From: Micromonospora terminaliae
GTDB lineage: Bacteria > Actinomycetota > Actinomycetes > Mycobacteriales > Micromonosporaceae
DNA: 64,000 nt
Reading direction: 5' to 3'
NCBI RefSeq assembly: GCF_009671205.1
Contig: NZ_CP045309.1
Location: forward strand, 4,836,001-4,900,000
The notes under the pieces are model-generated. The model saw nothing but the letters and a program-made list of their open reading frames with translations, was not told where the DNA came from and did not search any database. Shown piece by piece: positions 25,651 to 37,044 of this stretch (position 1 is the first letter of the stretch; each line of letters begins with the position of its first letter). Position numbers and translations under genes: made by a program.

Positions 25651-26841
25651 CTACCGCAGCGGCCGGAAAGCCGCCCGGAGCTCGGTCGCGAACAGCTCCG
25701 GCTCTTCCCAGGCCGCGAAGTGTCCACCCTTCTCGACCTCGTTGAAGTACGCGAGGCCGGGGTAGACAGCCTCGACCCAGCTGCGCGGGGCAGCCCAGAG
25801 CTCCCCGGGGAACACGGTGAAACCGACCGGAACCGCGACCGGTGGAGGCGCCTGGCCGGACGCGGCGGCCGCGGCCCGGAAGCGGCCGAACTCCCAGTAC
25901 CACCGGGCGGATGAGGCACCGGTGCCGGTCAGCCAGTACAGCGTGATGTTGTCGACGACGCTCTCCCGGGTGAGGCCACCCACGGGCATGCTGTCGACGA
26001 ACGCGCGGGAGATCTTGTAGTAGCTGTCCGTGTCATGGTCGAGCATCCAGGCCGCCAGCCCCACGGGTGAATCCAGCAGCGAGTAGCCGATCGTCTGCGG
26101 CCGGGTGGACTGCTCCAGGAAGTAGCCGAAGCCGTCCTTCGTGAAGGTGTCGAGCGCCTCGTGCGCCGCGCGTTCCTGCTCGGTCTTCGCCGGCAGCTTG
26201 TCCTTGATGCCGATCGCGCCGGAGAGCAGGGTGAGGTGGATGCCGAGCAGCCCCTCGGGCGCCTGGCGGCCCATCGCATCCGTGACCGCGGCCCCCACGT
26301 CGCCTCCCTGCGCGACGTAGCGGGTGTAGCCGAGGCGGCCCATCAGCTCCGCCCACGCCCGTGCCATGCGGTTGGAATCCCAACCGAGCTCGGCCGGCTC
26401 GCCGGAGAAGCCGTAGCCGGGCAGCGAAGGCAGGACCAGGTGGAAGGCGTCCTCGGCCGCCCCGCCGTGCGCGGTCGGGTCGGTGAGCGGGCCGACGGCC
26501 CCGAGCAGCTCGACGACGGAACCGGGCCAGCCGTGCGTCATGATCAGCGGCAGGGCGTTCTCATGCGGCGACCGCACGTGGATGAAGTGGATCTCGACGC
26601 CGTCGAGGTAGGTCGTGAACTGCGGCAGGGCGTTCAACTTCGCCTCGCACGCCCGCCAGTCGTACTCGGTACGCCAGTAGCGGGCCAGCTCCTGGACCGT
26701 CGCCAGCTGCACGCCCTGCGAGCGATCATCGACGAGCTCCCGGGTGGGCCAGCGCGTGGCCTCGATGCGACGACGCAGGTCCGTGACCGCCTCCTCCGGC
26801 GTGTCGAGCCGAAAGGGACGGACGTCCGAGTCGTTGGGCAT
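25651..26841 (-). CDS. Epoxide hydrolase (EHN-type alpha/beta hydrolase)
   Basis: 396 residues. The N-terminal EHN-type domain has DLRRRIEATRWP and YDWRACEAKLNALPQF. The oxyanion motif HGWPGS is at 103-108. The nucleophile elbow AQGGDVGAAV places the catalytic Asp at about 181, and the catalytic His is in EKGGHFAAWE near the C-terminus. It opens epoxides through an Asp-ester intermediate, and microsomal-type homologues act on xenobiotics or polyketide epoxides. A much longer in-frame reading is rejected because AGGTGGAG lies just before the ATG at 26841. Confidence 0.9.
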   Translation of the reverse strand: MPNDSDVRPFRLDTPEEAVTDLRRRIEATRWPTRELVDDRSQGVQLATVQELARYWRTEYDWRACEAKLNALPQFTTYLDGVEIHFIHVRSPHENALPLIMTHGWPGSVVELLGAVGPLTDPTAHGGAAEDAFHLVLPSLPGYGFSGEPAELGWDSNRMARAWAELMGRLGYTRYVAQGGDVGAAVTDAMGRQAPEGLLGIHLTLLSGAIGIKDKLPAKTEQERAAHEALDTFTKDGFGYFLEQSTRPQTIGYSLLDSPVGLAAWMLDHDTDSYYKISRAFVDSMPVGGLTRESVVDNITLYWLTGTGASSARWYWEFGRFRAAAAASGQAPPPVAVPVGFTVFPGELWAAPRSWVEAVYPGLAYFNEVEKGGHFAAWEEPELFATELRAAFRPLR

Positions 26842-26969
26842 GCTCTCCACCTGCCGGATCAGGTCGACCGGTGCGGAAGCGCCGGCTGCGTTGGCCTGCG
26901 CCCATCGTCGCAGCGGCCCGGTGACGGCGGACCCGAACGCGAATACCCACCCGAGCCGGGGCCGGCCCA

Positions 26970-27623
26970 TCAGCGGTGGCGGAACTCCGCACGCCAGCGG
27001 ATCCCGCCGTCGGGAGCGGCGATCTCCTCCACCCGGGCCGGGATCAGTGGGCCGGCCGCGAAGGCGTCGACCTCCGCCCGGGTCAGCGGCCAGGGCGGGC
27101 CCTCGACGGCCTCGTCGTCCCGCCGGCCGGCCGCGATCACGAGCAGCATCCCGTCCGGCGCGACCAGCCGGCCGACCGCCGGGATCGCCCGCCGCCGCAG
27201 CTCGGCCGGCAGCGCCTGCACGTTCATGCTCTCCAGCACGAAATCGAACCCGCCCAGCCAGTCGCGCGGCGGGTCGAGCAGGTCGGCGGTCTCGTACCGG
27301 ACCGGGGAGTCCGGGTGACGACGGCGGGCCGTCCGTACCGCCGTGGGAGAGATGTCGAAGGCCACGGTGGCGAAGCCGAGGCGGGCCAGATGTTCGGCGT
27401 CCCGGCCGAAGCCGCACCCGACGACCAGGGCACGCCGACCAGATCCGTCCGGCCGGGTCCGGTCGGTCCACTCGGCGAGCAGCGAATGGGCCCGGTCGAG
27501 GTCCCACGGGACGACGGCCTCGCCCCGCTCGGCGTCGGCGTAGAGCCGCTCGAACCGGCCGCCCGGATCACTCCCGGCACCGGCCGGGGAGGACACCTGC
27601 TGGGTCGGATCGTCGTCGGGCAC
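26970..27623 (-). CDS. SAM-dependent methyltransferase, class I
   Basis: 217 residues. SAM motif I is LVVGCGFGRDAEHLARLG with the acidic residue in VAFDISPTAV. The WDLDRAHSLL entry and the DLLDPPRDWLGGFDFVLE stretch resemble thiopurine/tellurite-type small-molecule methyltransferases. The substrate is unknown. The GTG at 27623 has GGAGG five nt upstream. It lies 128 nt before the epoxide hydrolase on the same strand. Confidence 0.8.
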   Translation of the reverse strand: MPDDDPTQQVSSPAGAGSDPGGRFERLYADAERGEAVVPWDLDRAHSLLAEWTDRTRPDGSGRRALVVGCGFGRDAEHLARLGFATVAFDISPTAVRTARRRHPDSPVRYETADLLDPPRDWLGGFDFVLESMNVQALPAELRRRAIPAVGRLVAPDGMLLVIAAGRRDDEAVEGPPWPLTRAEVDAFAAGPLIPARVEEIAAPDGGIRWRAEFRHR

Positions 27624-27700
27624 GGACGCCTCCTTGGCTGGTCGGAGACGACGAAGGCCCCTGACTCGCGTTTCCGCAGGTCAAGGGCCTTGCCGTTGCC

Positions 27701-27784
27701 TGGTGGCGGGTAGAGGATTCGAACCTCTGTAGCTTTCGCGACGGATTTACAGTCCGCTCCCATTGGCCGCTCGGGCAACCCGCC
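27701..27784 (-). tRNA. tRNA-Tyr (GTA anticodon)
   Basis: An 84-nt class II tRNA with encoded CCA: acceptor GGCGGGT/ACCCGCC, discriminator A, anticodon GTA in CTGTAAATC, a long variable arm (GTCGCGAAAGCTAC region) and T arm AGAGGTTCGAATCCTCT. Of the four tRNAs here, only this one has an encoded CCA end. Confidence 0.96.
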
Positions 27785-27931
27785 AGGGCACCCCACCGCG
27801 TCGCGACGCGGCGGCGGAAGCAAGGATAGCGGTTGTCCCCGGGACCGGCGCAAGCGGGTACCGTCAGGGGGTCCCACGCTGGTCAGCGGGGGACGGACCA
27901 GGACAGACCGCCGGACAGCAGGAGCATGAGC

Positions 27932-28426
27932 ATGGCAGCGAACCCGTCGTTCGACATCGTGAGCAAGGTCGACCGGCAGGAGGTCGACAACGCCCTCCGC
28001 CAGGCGGAGAAGGAGCTCGCGACGCGGTTCGACTTCCGCGGCACCGGCGCCGAGATCTCCTGGTCGGGCGAGGAGGCGATCAGCCTCCAGGCGGAGACCG
28101 AGGAGCGCGTCCGGGCCGCCCTGGAGGTTTTCAAGGAGAAGCTGGTCAAGCGGAACATCTCGCTGAAGTCGCTGGACGCCGGAGACCCCCGGTCGTCGGG
28201 CAAGATCTTCAAGATCGACGCCAAGGTGATCCAGGGCATCGACTCGGACAAGGCCAAGGCCATCAGCAAGAAGATCCGGGACGAGGGTCCGAAGGGCGTG
28301 CAGGCGCAGATCCAGGGCGACCAGCTCCGGGTCACCGGCAAGAAGAAGGACGACCTCCAGGCCGTCATCGCGCTGCTCAAGGGCGAGGACTTCGGGGTCG
28401 CCCTCCAGTTCACGAACTACCGCTGA
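27932..28426 (+). CDS. YajQ-family nucleotide-binding protein
   Basis: A 164-residue UPF0234/YajQ protein starting [20 protein letters not shown]. It shows the duplicated ferredoxin-like RNA-binding-type fold and [13 protein letters not shown], typical of the family. Members bind nucleic acids or nucleotides, and in Xanthomonas a relative binds c-di-GMP, which is notable given the GGDEF-EAL gene 3 kb away. The second of two ATGs (27932) is chosen because GCAGGAG is 7 nt upstream. The first ATG (27926) abuts the ribosome site. Confidence 0.9.
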   Translation: MAANPSFDIVSKVDRQEVDNALRQAEKELATRFDFRGTGAEISWSGEEAISLQAETEERVRAALEVFKEKLVKRNISLKSLDAGDPRSSGKIFKIDAKVIQGIDSDKAKAISKKIRDEGPKGVQAQIQGDQLRVTGKKKDDLQAVIALLKGEDFGVALQFTNYR

Positions 28427-28436
28427 CGCCACGTGC

Positions 28437-28473
28437 CCGGCCGCCGTCCGGATCGACACCGGTCGGCGGCCGG
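28437..28473 (+). terminator. yajQ terminator
   Basis: A 10-bp stem CCGGCCGCCG/CGGCGGCCGG, 10 nt past the stop. Confidence 0.65.
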
Positions 28474-28498
28474 CCCCACCGAGTTCACCAGCCAGGAG

Positions 28499-28547
28499 CT
28501 GACGGTGGTCGGCGGCCTCGGCGTCTGAGGCCGCCGGCCACGGTCAG
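28499..28547 (-). terminator. Long hairpin overlapping the stop of the 31-residue peptide
   Basis: Two 21-nt arms (28499-28519 and 28527-28547) pair with a single C-C or G-G mismatch and one G-U. The right arm contains the stop codon of the membrane peptide, so transcription likely ends right at the end of that gene. It faces the yajQ terminator. Confidence 0.7.
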
Positions 28548-28639
28548 CGCGAGAAGATCAGCAGCAGGATCACGGTCACCACGGCGCTGACCAGGATCGA
28601 GCCGAGGCAACCGACCCGGTTCGAGAAGAAGAGGAACAT
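28544..28639 (-). CDS. 31-residue single-helix membrane peptide
   Basis: The sequence is MFLFFSNRVGCLGSILVSAV then VTVILLLIFSR. A short N-terminal aromatic/basic segment with SNRVGCLGS is followed by one membrane helix and a C-terminal Arg. Similar tiny peptides with a GCLGS motif are common in actinobacteria, and their role is unknown to me. It follows the MFS gene by 32 nt. No strong ribosome site is seen. The overlap with a terminator hairpin supports it as the end of a real transcript. Confidence 0.55.
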   Translation of the reverse strand: MFLFFSNRVGCLGSILVSAVVTVILLLIFSR

Positions 28640-28671
28640 ACGCGGGCTTTACCCGGCCCACGGGAATCCGA

Positions 28672-29931
28672 TCAGGCGACGAGGGACTGTTCGGCGCGTA
28701 CCGCGGTGGCCTCGGCGCGGGCGATCGGCCCGCCGCGCGGCGCGGCGACCGCGGCCCCGACGGCGACCGCCGCCCCGGCGAAGACGAACGCCCAGGGCAC
28801 GCCACCGGCGTGGTCGACGATGAGCCCCGCCACCGCTCCCCCGGCGGCGCTCGCCGCCACCGACATGGTGACCACCCAGGTGTACGCCTCGTTCAGCATG
28901 CCGGCCGGCGCGATCCGGCCGACCAGGGTGTTCTCCAGGGTCAGCGCGGGGGCGATGGTGGCGCCGCCCAGCACCAGCGCGACGCCGAGCGCGGCCGGGT
29001 CGGGCATCACGGCGAAGACGGCGAAGCTGGCCGCGACCGCGCCGAGCAGCCAGGCGAACTGGCGGGTCATGTTGGCGGCGGGCTTGCGTACCCCGAACCA
29101 GAAGCCGCCGAGGGCGCTGCCGATGCCCCAGACGGCGAGCAGCACCCCGGCGAGGCTCTCCGGGTCGTCGGCGGTGGCGTTCCCCGCGAAGGCCGGGACG
29201 ATCACGCCGGCGGCGCCGAAGGCGATGCCGAGGCTGGCGACGCAGAGCAGCAGGGCCGGGAAGCCCCCCACCCGCAGCGGGCCGAGGCCCTTGGCGTGGT
29301 GCTCGCGCGGGTGCGGCCGCCAGCCGCGCATGACCCGGCCGAGCGCGACGGCGGTGGTGCCGACCAGGGTGACCACGGCGGCGCCGACCAGCGCGGCGGC
29401 GGCGTCGGCGACCAGGACGAAGCCGGCCACCAGCAGCGGGCCGAGTACGAAGACGACCTCGAAGAGGGAGGTCTCGGCGGCGAGCGCGGTGTTGCGCAGG
29501 TGGGCCCGGCCGGTGGCGGGGGCCGTGAGGTCGTTCCAGGCGCCCCGGATGGCGGCGGTGAGTGGCGGGTACGTGGCGCCCGCGACACCGGCGGCCAGGT
29601 AGATGAGGGGGAGGCTGCCGGACCCGGACCGGCTGGCGCCGAGCAGCCCGAAGAGGGCGAGCGGGTGGGCCACGGCGGTGGCCAGCAGCACCGGGGTGGG
29701 GCCGACGCGGTCGGCGACGCGCCCGGCGATCGGGCTGAGCGCGGCGCCGGAGAGCGCGTAGATGCCGCCCGCGACGGCGGCGAGCGAGTAGCGGCCGGTG
29801 ACCTCGGCGACCACCAGCAGCAGCGCCAGCGGCGTCATGCCGATCCCGAGCCGGCCGATGATGCCGAGGATCAGCAGCATCGGGGCGCCGGGGATCCGCC
29901 AGACGCCCAGGTACTGGCGCAGTGCGGCCAC
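28672..29931 (-). CDS. MFS transporter
   Basis: A 419-residue, 12-helix major facilitator protein. The cytoplasmic loop after helix 2 has [16 protein letters not shown], a variant of the MFS signature G-x-x-x-D-R-x-G. This group exports drugs or metabolites, and the substrate is unknown. The GTG at 29931 has GGAGG 7 nt upstream. It may be cotranscribed with the downstream 31-residue membrane peptide. Confidence 0.85.
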   Translation of the reverse strand: MAALRQYLGVWRIPGAPMLLILGIIGRLGIGMTPLALLLVVAEVTGRYSLAAVAGGIYALSGAALSPIAGRVADRVGPTPVLLATAVAHPLALFGLLGASRSGSGSLPLIYLAAGVAGATYPPLTAAIRGAWNDLTAPATGRAHLRNTALAAETSLFEVVFVLGPLLVAGFVLVADAAAALVGAAVVTLVGTTAVALGRVMRGWRPHPREHHAKGLGPLRVGGFPALLLCVASLGIAFGAAGVIVPAFAGNATADDPESLAGVLLAVWGIGSALGGFWFGVRKPAANMTRQFAWLLGAVAASFAVFAVMPDPAALGVALVLGGATIAPALTLENTLVGRIAPAGMLNEAYTWVVTMSVAASAAGGAVAGLIVDHAGGVPWAFVFAGAAVAVGAAVAAPRGGPIARAEATAVRAEQSLVA

Positions 29932-30011
29932 GGTCGACCTCCAGGGGTGTAACGAGCGGGAAACGTTTCGACCCTAACGCCGGTGCGTATCCGAGGGAAA
30001 CGGTTTGTGCC

Positions 30012-30053
30012 CGGACACACCGCCCGGCCGGACACACCACCCGGCCGGACACC
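30012..30053. repeat. 17-bp tandem repeat, about 2.4 copies
   Basis: CGGACACACCGCCCGGC (30012-30028) is followed by the same unit with one change (30029-30045) and a partial third copy. It lies between htpX and the MFS gene. Confidence 0.8.
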
Positions 30054-30071
30054 CCCCGCCCGCACGCCACT

Positions 30072-30099
30072 CCGCCCGCGTCCGGGTGGACGCGGGCGG
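30072..30099 (-). terminator. htpX terminator
   Basis: A 12-bp perfect stem CCGCCCGCGTCC/GGACGCGGGCGG with a GGGT loop, 17 nt past the htpX stop. Confidence 0.75.
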
Positions 30100-30115
30100 A
30101 GGCGGTCGGTACGGG

Positions 30116-30994
30116 TCAGCGCTGGAACTGCACCGGCCCGGAGTTTCGGGCCAGCTGCTCCAGCCGGGCCACCCGCTGCTCCATGGGCGGGTGGGTGGCG
30201 AACATGGCGGCGAGGCCGCCACCCCGCTTGAACGGGTTGTCGATCATCAGGTGCGCGGTGCTGGTGAGCTGGCCCTGCGGCGGCAGCGGGCGCGCCTGCG
30301 TACCCAGGTGGATCTTGCGGAGCGCACTGGCCAGGGCCAGCGGGTCCCGGCTCAGCTCAGCGCCGGACTGGTCGGCCTGGAACTCCCGGCTCCGGCTGAT
30401 CGCCAGCTGGATCAGGGTGGCCGCGATCGGGCCGAGGATCAGGGTGAGCAGCAGCACCGCCGGGTTCGGGGCGTCCTCGTCGTCGGAGGAGCCCAGCGGG
30501 ATGAACCACGCGATGTTGGCGAGCGCGGTGATGATGCCGGCGAGGCCGGCCGCCACGCTGGAGATCAGAATGTCCCGGTTGTAGACGTGCGACAGCTCGT
30601 GGCCGATGACGCCCCGCAGCTCCCGATAGTCGAGGATCTCGACGATCCCCTGGGTGACGCAGACCGCCGCGTGCTCCGGGTTGCGCCCCGTGGCGAACGC
30701 GTTGGGCTGCGCCGTCGGGCTCACGTAGAGCCGGGGCATCGGCTTGCCCGCCTGGGTGGAGAGCTCCCGGACCATGCGGTACAGCTCGGGGAACTGTGCC
30801 TCGCTGACCGGTTGCGCCCGCATCGAGCGCAGCGCGAGCTTGTCGGAGTAGAAGTAGGTGACGCCGTTCATCAGCAACGAGATGACGACGGCGAAGACGA
30901 GACCGCCGCTACCGCCGAACCAGTAGCCGACCGCGAGGATCAGCGAGGTCAACAGGCCGAGCAGCGCTGCGGTCTTGAGACGGTTGTGATGCAC
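30116..30994 (-). CDS. htpX: Zinc metalloprotease HtpX
   Basis: A 292-residue M48 membrane protease for quality control of membrane proteins. Two N-terminal helices ([38 protein letters not shown]) precede the zinc motif HELSH (132-136). Two more helices follow, and the third zinc ligand is in [12 protein letters not shown]. The GTG at 30994 is preferred over an upstream ATG because AAGGAG precedes it. Confidence 0.95.
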   Translation of the reverse strand: MHHNRLKTAALLGLLTSLILAVGYWFGGSGGLVFAVVISLLMNGVTYFYSDKLALRSMRAQPVSEAQFPELYRMVRELSTQAGKPMPRLYVSPTAQPNAFATGRNPEHAAVCVTQGIVEILDYRELRGVIGHELSHVYNRDILISSVAAGLAGIITALANIAWFIPLGSSDDEDAPNPAVLLLTLILGPIAATLIQLAISRSREFQADQSGAELSRDPLALASALRKIHLGTQARPLPPQGQLTSTAHLMIDNPFKRGGGLAAMFATHPPMEQRVARLEQLARNSGPVQFQR

Positions 30995-31142
30995 GATCTC
31001 TCCTTCGGTGCGCGCGCCCGCACGGGGCCCGCTGACCGGTTCAACAACACCGGTACCCGCCAACCATCCTGCTCATGGCTGAAAGTTGGCTGAGGATTCC
31101 TGTGCGCGGGCTGTGGCAGGCTCCCACCGGGGGACGAACCGG

Positions 31143-32609
31143 TCAGCGGGCCGCCACGTCGAGCACCAGTTGCGGCGCGAAACCGAGCACCACGGCCAGC
31201 GCGGTGGCGACCCCGAGCGCGAGCACCACGACCCGGCCCGGGCGGACCGCCACACCGCCGGGCGCGGCGTAGAGGGTGGCGGCCAGGCGCAGGTAGTAGG
31301 CCAGGCCGATCACCGCGTTCAGCGCCACCACGAGGGCCAGCCAGCCGGCGTGCCCGGCCAGCAGCGCGCGGACCACGGTGACCTTGGCGAACAGGCCGGC
31401 CAGGCCGGGCGGCAGCCCGGCCAGCCCGATGAGGGCGAGCGCGAACGCGCCACCGACCCACGGGTGCCGACGTGCCGCGCCGCGCAGGTCGGCCAGGGTG
31501 CCACCGTCACCGTCCGCGGGCCGCAGCGCCACCACCGCGGCGAACGCGGCCAGCTCCAGCAGCACGAAGAAGACGGTGTACGCGACGGCCGCGGCGTACG
31601 CACCGGCGCGGGCGTCGGCGTCGCGCCCGGCGGCCAGCGCGAGCGCGCCCAGCGGGGCGAGGATGTAGCCGGCCTGGGCCACGGACGACCAGGCGAGCAG
31701 CCGGACCGTACGCCGCTGGCGCAGCGCCACCAGGTTGCCCACGGTCATGGTGAGCACCGCCAGCAGGGCCAGCACCGGACCGGTCACGTCGGCCGGCAGC
31801 GCCCGCTGGACCACGGCGAGCAGGGCCACCACGCCACCCAGCTTCGAGGCGGTCGACAGGTACGCCGCCACGGGCAGCGGCGCGCCGTCGTAGGTGGCGG
31901 GTGCCCAGGCGTGGAACGGCACCGCGGCGACCTTGAACGCCAGCCCGGCCACCACCAGCGCCACGGCGACCGTGGTCAGCGGCAGGTCGAGCAGCCCCTC
32001 CCGGTCGGCCGCGAAGGCCGCGCCGAGCCGGTCGAGGTGGACGCTGCCGGTCACCGCGTAGAGCAGCGCCGCGCCGAGCAGGGTGACCGTGGTGGCCACC
32101 ACGCTGACCACGAAGAAGGTCACCGCCGCCTCGGCCCCGGCGAGGCTGCCCCGGCGCAGCCCGACCAGCACGTAGAGCGGCAGGGTGAGCGTCTCCAGCG
32201 CCACGACCAGGGTGATGAGGTCGCCGGCCGCGCCGAGCACCACGCCACCGGTCATCGCGCAGGCGAGGAGGAAACAGTACTCGCCGACCGGAATCCGGCC
32301 GGCACGCAGCAGCGGGCCGGAGAGTGCCAGCACGCCGAGGGTGAGCAGGGCGACGACCACTGCGACCAGCGCCGCCCGCCCGGTCCAGAGCCAGGAGCAG
32401 TCCGGGCCGGCGCAGAACGTCCGGCGCTCACCGGCCGCGCCGACCAGCGCCGCGCCGAGCGCGGTGCCCGCCGTGCCGAGGGCGGCCACGGCGACCGTGG
32501 CGGCGGGCCGGGCCACCAGCAGGTCGACGAGGAGCACCAGCACGGCCGTGCCGGCGGCCAGGTAGGCCGGCAGCAGCGCCACGTTGTCCACGCTCTGCAC
32601 CAGGCTCAT
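31143..32609 (-). CDS. nuoN: NADH-quinone oxidoreductase subunit N
   Basis: A 488-residue antiporter-like membrane subunit of complex I with about 14 helices. It carries the family proton-channel Lys/Glu context VALETLTLPLYVLVGL and GLAFKVAAVPFHAWAPATYDGAPLPVAAYLS. The ATG at 32609 (MSLVQSVDNVALLPAYLAAG) is chosen. Its ribosome site GAAGG appears to lie inside the repeat-like nuoM-nuoN spacer. It is the last gene of the partial nuo locus. Confidence 0.95.
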   Translation of the reverse strand: MSLVQSVDNVALLPAYLAAGTAVLVLLVDLLVARPAATVAVAALGTAGTALGAALVGAAGERRTFCAGPDCSWLWTGRAALVAVVVALLTLGVLALSGPLLRAGRIPVGEYCFLLACAMTGGVVLGAAGDLITLVVALETLTLPLYVLVGLRRGSLAGAEAAVTFFVVSVVATTVTLLGAALLYAVTGSVHLDRLGAAFAADREGLLDLPLTTVAVALVVAGLAFKVAAVPFHAWAPATYDGAPLPVAAYLSTASKLGGVVALLAVVQRALPADVTGPVLALLAVLTMTVGNLVALRQRRTVRLLAWSSVAQAGYILAPLGALALAAGRDADARAGAYAAAVAYTVFFVLLELAAFAAVVALRPADGDGGTLADLRGAARRHPWVGGAFALALIGLAGLPPGLAGLFAKVTVVRALLAGHAGWLALVVALNAVIGLAYYLRLAATLYAAPGGVAVRPGRVVVLALGVATALAVVLGFAPQLVLDVAAR

Positions 32610-32610
32610 C

Positions 32611-32668
32611 TGCGCTCGCCTTCGTTCGCGACTGCGGGGCTCCGCTGCGCTGCACTCCTCGCGCTCAC
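32611..32668 (-). repeat. Repeat-like nuoM-nuoN spacer
   Basis: A 58-bp stretch running from the nuoM stop to the nuoN start. On the minus strand it begins GTGAGCGCGAGGAGTGCAGC and ends AACGAAGGCGAGCGCA. From memory this resembles a dispersed intergenic element of Micromonospora and Salinispora. Only one copy is visible here, so the repeat status needs a genome search. Confidence 0.45.
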
Positions 32669-34169
32669 CTGGTGACCACTCCCAAAAGGGCACCCACCGG
32701 CCCAGAGGAATAGGACAGGACCAGTGCCGGGGCCAAACCGACGGCGAGGGCGAGCAGCACCAGCGGCGCCCAGGCGGTCAGCTCCGCCCCGGCCAGGCCC
32801 GGCGCGAGCGGGGCCACCGCCGGGCTGGGCCGCCCGTGGGTGACCCGGCGGAGCAGCCGCAGGAAGTACGCGGCGGTCAGCGCCCCGCCCAGCGCGGCCA
32901 GCACCGCGAGGGTGGTCCACAGCCCGCCGCCCCGCCGGACGGCGGCCACCACGGCGAACGCCTCGCCCCAGAACCCGGCCAGCCCGGGCAGCCCGAGCGA
33001 GGCGACCGCCGCGAACCCGAGCAGCCCGGCCAGCCGGGGCGCGGTCTCCCGCAGCCCGGACAGCTCGGCGAGCGACCCGGTGCGGGTGCGGTCCTTGATG
33101 GCCCCGGCCAGGAAGAACAGCAGCCCGGTGATCACGCCGTGGGCGATGTTGCCGATGAGCGCGGCCTGGAGGCCGGTGGCCGTGAGCGTGGCGACCCCGA
33201 GCAGCACGAAGCCCATGTGCCCCACGCTGGAGTAGGCGATCAGCCGTTTCAGCTCGGTCTGCGCGAGACAGACCAGGCCGCCGACTCCGATCGCCGCGAC
33301 GGCGAGCACCCCGAGCACCGGAGCGGCCCAGCGGGCGCCCTCGGGAGCCACCCCGACCGCCACCCGGATCAGCCCGTACGTGCCCATCTTGAGCAGCACC
33401 CCGGCCAGGATCACGCTGCCCACGGTGGGTGCCTGGGTGTGCGCGTCGGGCAGCCAGGAGTGCAGCGGCCAGAGCGGGCTCTTCACCGCGAAGGCCAGCG
33501 CCAGCAGCGTGAACGCGGCGAGCTGGGTGCCCCGGGACAGCCCGGTGCCGCCGGTCAGCGTCACCAGGTCGGCGGTGCCCGCGGCGGCGACCACCACGTA
33601 GACGCCGACCAGCAGCAGCACCGAGCCGAAGAGCGTGTAGAGGGCGAACTTGCGGGCCGCCCGGCGCCGGTCGTCGCCGCCCCAGCCGGCGATGATCGCG
33701 TACATCGGCAGCAGGACGACCTCGAAGAACAGGAAGAACAGCACGAGGTCGAGGGCGAGGAAGGTGCCCAGGATGCCCACCTCGACCACGAGCAGCAGCG
33801 CCACCAGGGCTCGCCCGCTGCCACCGTCGCCGGGCACCCGCCAGAGCGTGTAACCGCAGCAGAGCAGGGTGAGCAGCGCGGTGAGCACGACGAGCGGCCA
33901 GGAGATGCCGTCGACCCCGAGGTGGAAGCGCAGGTCGAGGCCGGGCACCCAGGGCACGTCGAGCTGGTGCCAGGGCTGCACGGCCGGCCGGGGGCCGTAG
34001 CCGAACCAGCCGTGGTCGCCACCGACCAGCGGCAGGGTGGCGAGCAGGGTCAGCGCGGCGGCGGCCGTGCCGACCAGCCGGCCGGCCCGGTCGCCGGGGA
34101 CGGCGGCGGCCGCGACCGCGCCCAGCGCGGGCACCGCGAGGACCGCGACCAGCAGGAACTGCCCGAACG

Positions 34170-34173
<4 letters not shown>
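32665..34173 (-). CDS. nuoM: NADH-quinone oxidoreductase subunit M
   Basis: A 502-residue antiporter-like proton-pumping subunit. It begins MTFGQFLLVAVLAVPALGAV and contains FFEVVLLPMYAIIAGWGGDD and LAFAVKSPLWPLHSWLPDAHTQAP with the conserved channel Glu and Lys. A longer in-frame reading into nuoL is rejected. Its ATG overlaps the nuoL stop by 4 nt (ATGA), showing translational coupling. Confidence 0.96.
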
Positions 34174-36091
<1,918 letters not shown>

Positions 36092-36095
<4 letters not shown>

Positions 36096-36439
36096 CGGTC
36101 CCCCTCGCCCCGGTCGGCGGCCACCCCGGCGTGCGCTTCGGTGAGCGGCACGTCGTCCACCGTGACGCTGGCCCGCAGCCGGTAGAGCTGGAGCACGATG
36201 GCCAGCCCCACGCCGATCTCGGCGGCGGCGAGCACGATCACGAAGAGCGCGAAGACCTGGCCGGAGTGCGGCAGGGCGGCCCGGACCGTGGTGTCGGCGG
36301 TGACCAGGATCAGGTTGACCGCGTTGAGCATCAGCTCGACGGCCATCAGCACGAGGACGGCGTTGCGGCGGCGCAGCACGCCGTAGACGCCGAGGCCGAA
36401 CAGCAGTGCGGCGGTGACGTACGGGATGACCGGTCTCAC
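36092..36439 (-). CDS. nuoK: NADH-quinone oxidoreductase subunit K
   Basis: A 115-residue, three-helix subunit. It shows AVLVLMAVELMLNAVNLILV, with the conserved membrane Glu, and VLAAAEIGVGLAIVLQLYR, with the second. The C-terminal 15 residues are polar. It overlaps nuoJ and nuoL by 4 nt. Confidence 0.96.
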
Positions 36440-37044
36440 GAGCGCCCGCCCTCCTCGGCGGCGACGGCCACCGGCTCGGTGCGGGCCGGCTCGACCGGCC
36501 CGGCCGGGCGGTCGCGGCGGGCCGGGCCGGCGGGCGGCGCCGCGCCCGGGCGGCCGATGTCAGGGCGGGACAGCACGATGGCGCCGACCAGGGCGGCGAG
36601 CAGCAGCACCGAGAGCACCTCGAAGGGCAGGACCCACGTGCGGAACACCTGCTCGCCGAGGCGCTCGGCGGTGCCCGCGGCGGGCAGGTCCACCCGGGAC
36701 CAGCGGAACGCGTCGACCAGCAGCACGGCCAGCCCCAGCGCGCTTCCGGCGCCGATCAGCGCGGCCGGCCAGCCGGGCCGGTCGAGGTCGTCGGAGGGGC
36801 CGATGGGTGCCCGGGTCAGCATCACCGCGAACAGCAGCAGCACCACCACGGCGCCGACGTAGATGAGCACCTGCACCCAGGCCACCAGCTCGGCGCTCAG
36901 CACCAGGTAGTCGCCCGCCAGCGCGCCCAGGCAGACCACCAGCCACAGCCCGGCCCGGACCAGGTGCCGGGTGCCCACCACGAGCGCACCCGCGCCCACC
37001 GCCACCGCGCCAAGGGCGAGCAGCAGCACGTCGGCACCCGTCAT
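36436..37044 (-). CDS. nuoJ: NADH-quinone oxidoreductase subunit J
   Basis: A 202-residue membrane subunit beginning [20 protein letters not shown], with [24 protein letters not shown] helices (here [20 protein letters not shown]) typical of NuoJ. The C-terminal 40 residues form a Pro/Ala/Arg-rich tail. The ATG at 37044 overlaps the nuoI stop by 4 nt. Longer in-frame readings lie inside nuoI and are rejected. Confidence 0.95.
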   Translation of the reverse strand: MTGADVLLLALGAVAVGAGALVVGTRHLVRAGLWLVVCLGALAGDYLVLSAELVAWVQVLIYVGAVVVLLLFAVMLTRAPIGPSDDLDRPGWPAALIGAGSALGLAVLLVDAFRWSRVDLPAAGTAERLGEQVFRTWVLPFEVLSVLLLAALVGAIVLSRPDIGRPGAAPPAGPARRDRPAGPVEPARTEPVAVAAEEGGRS

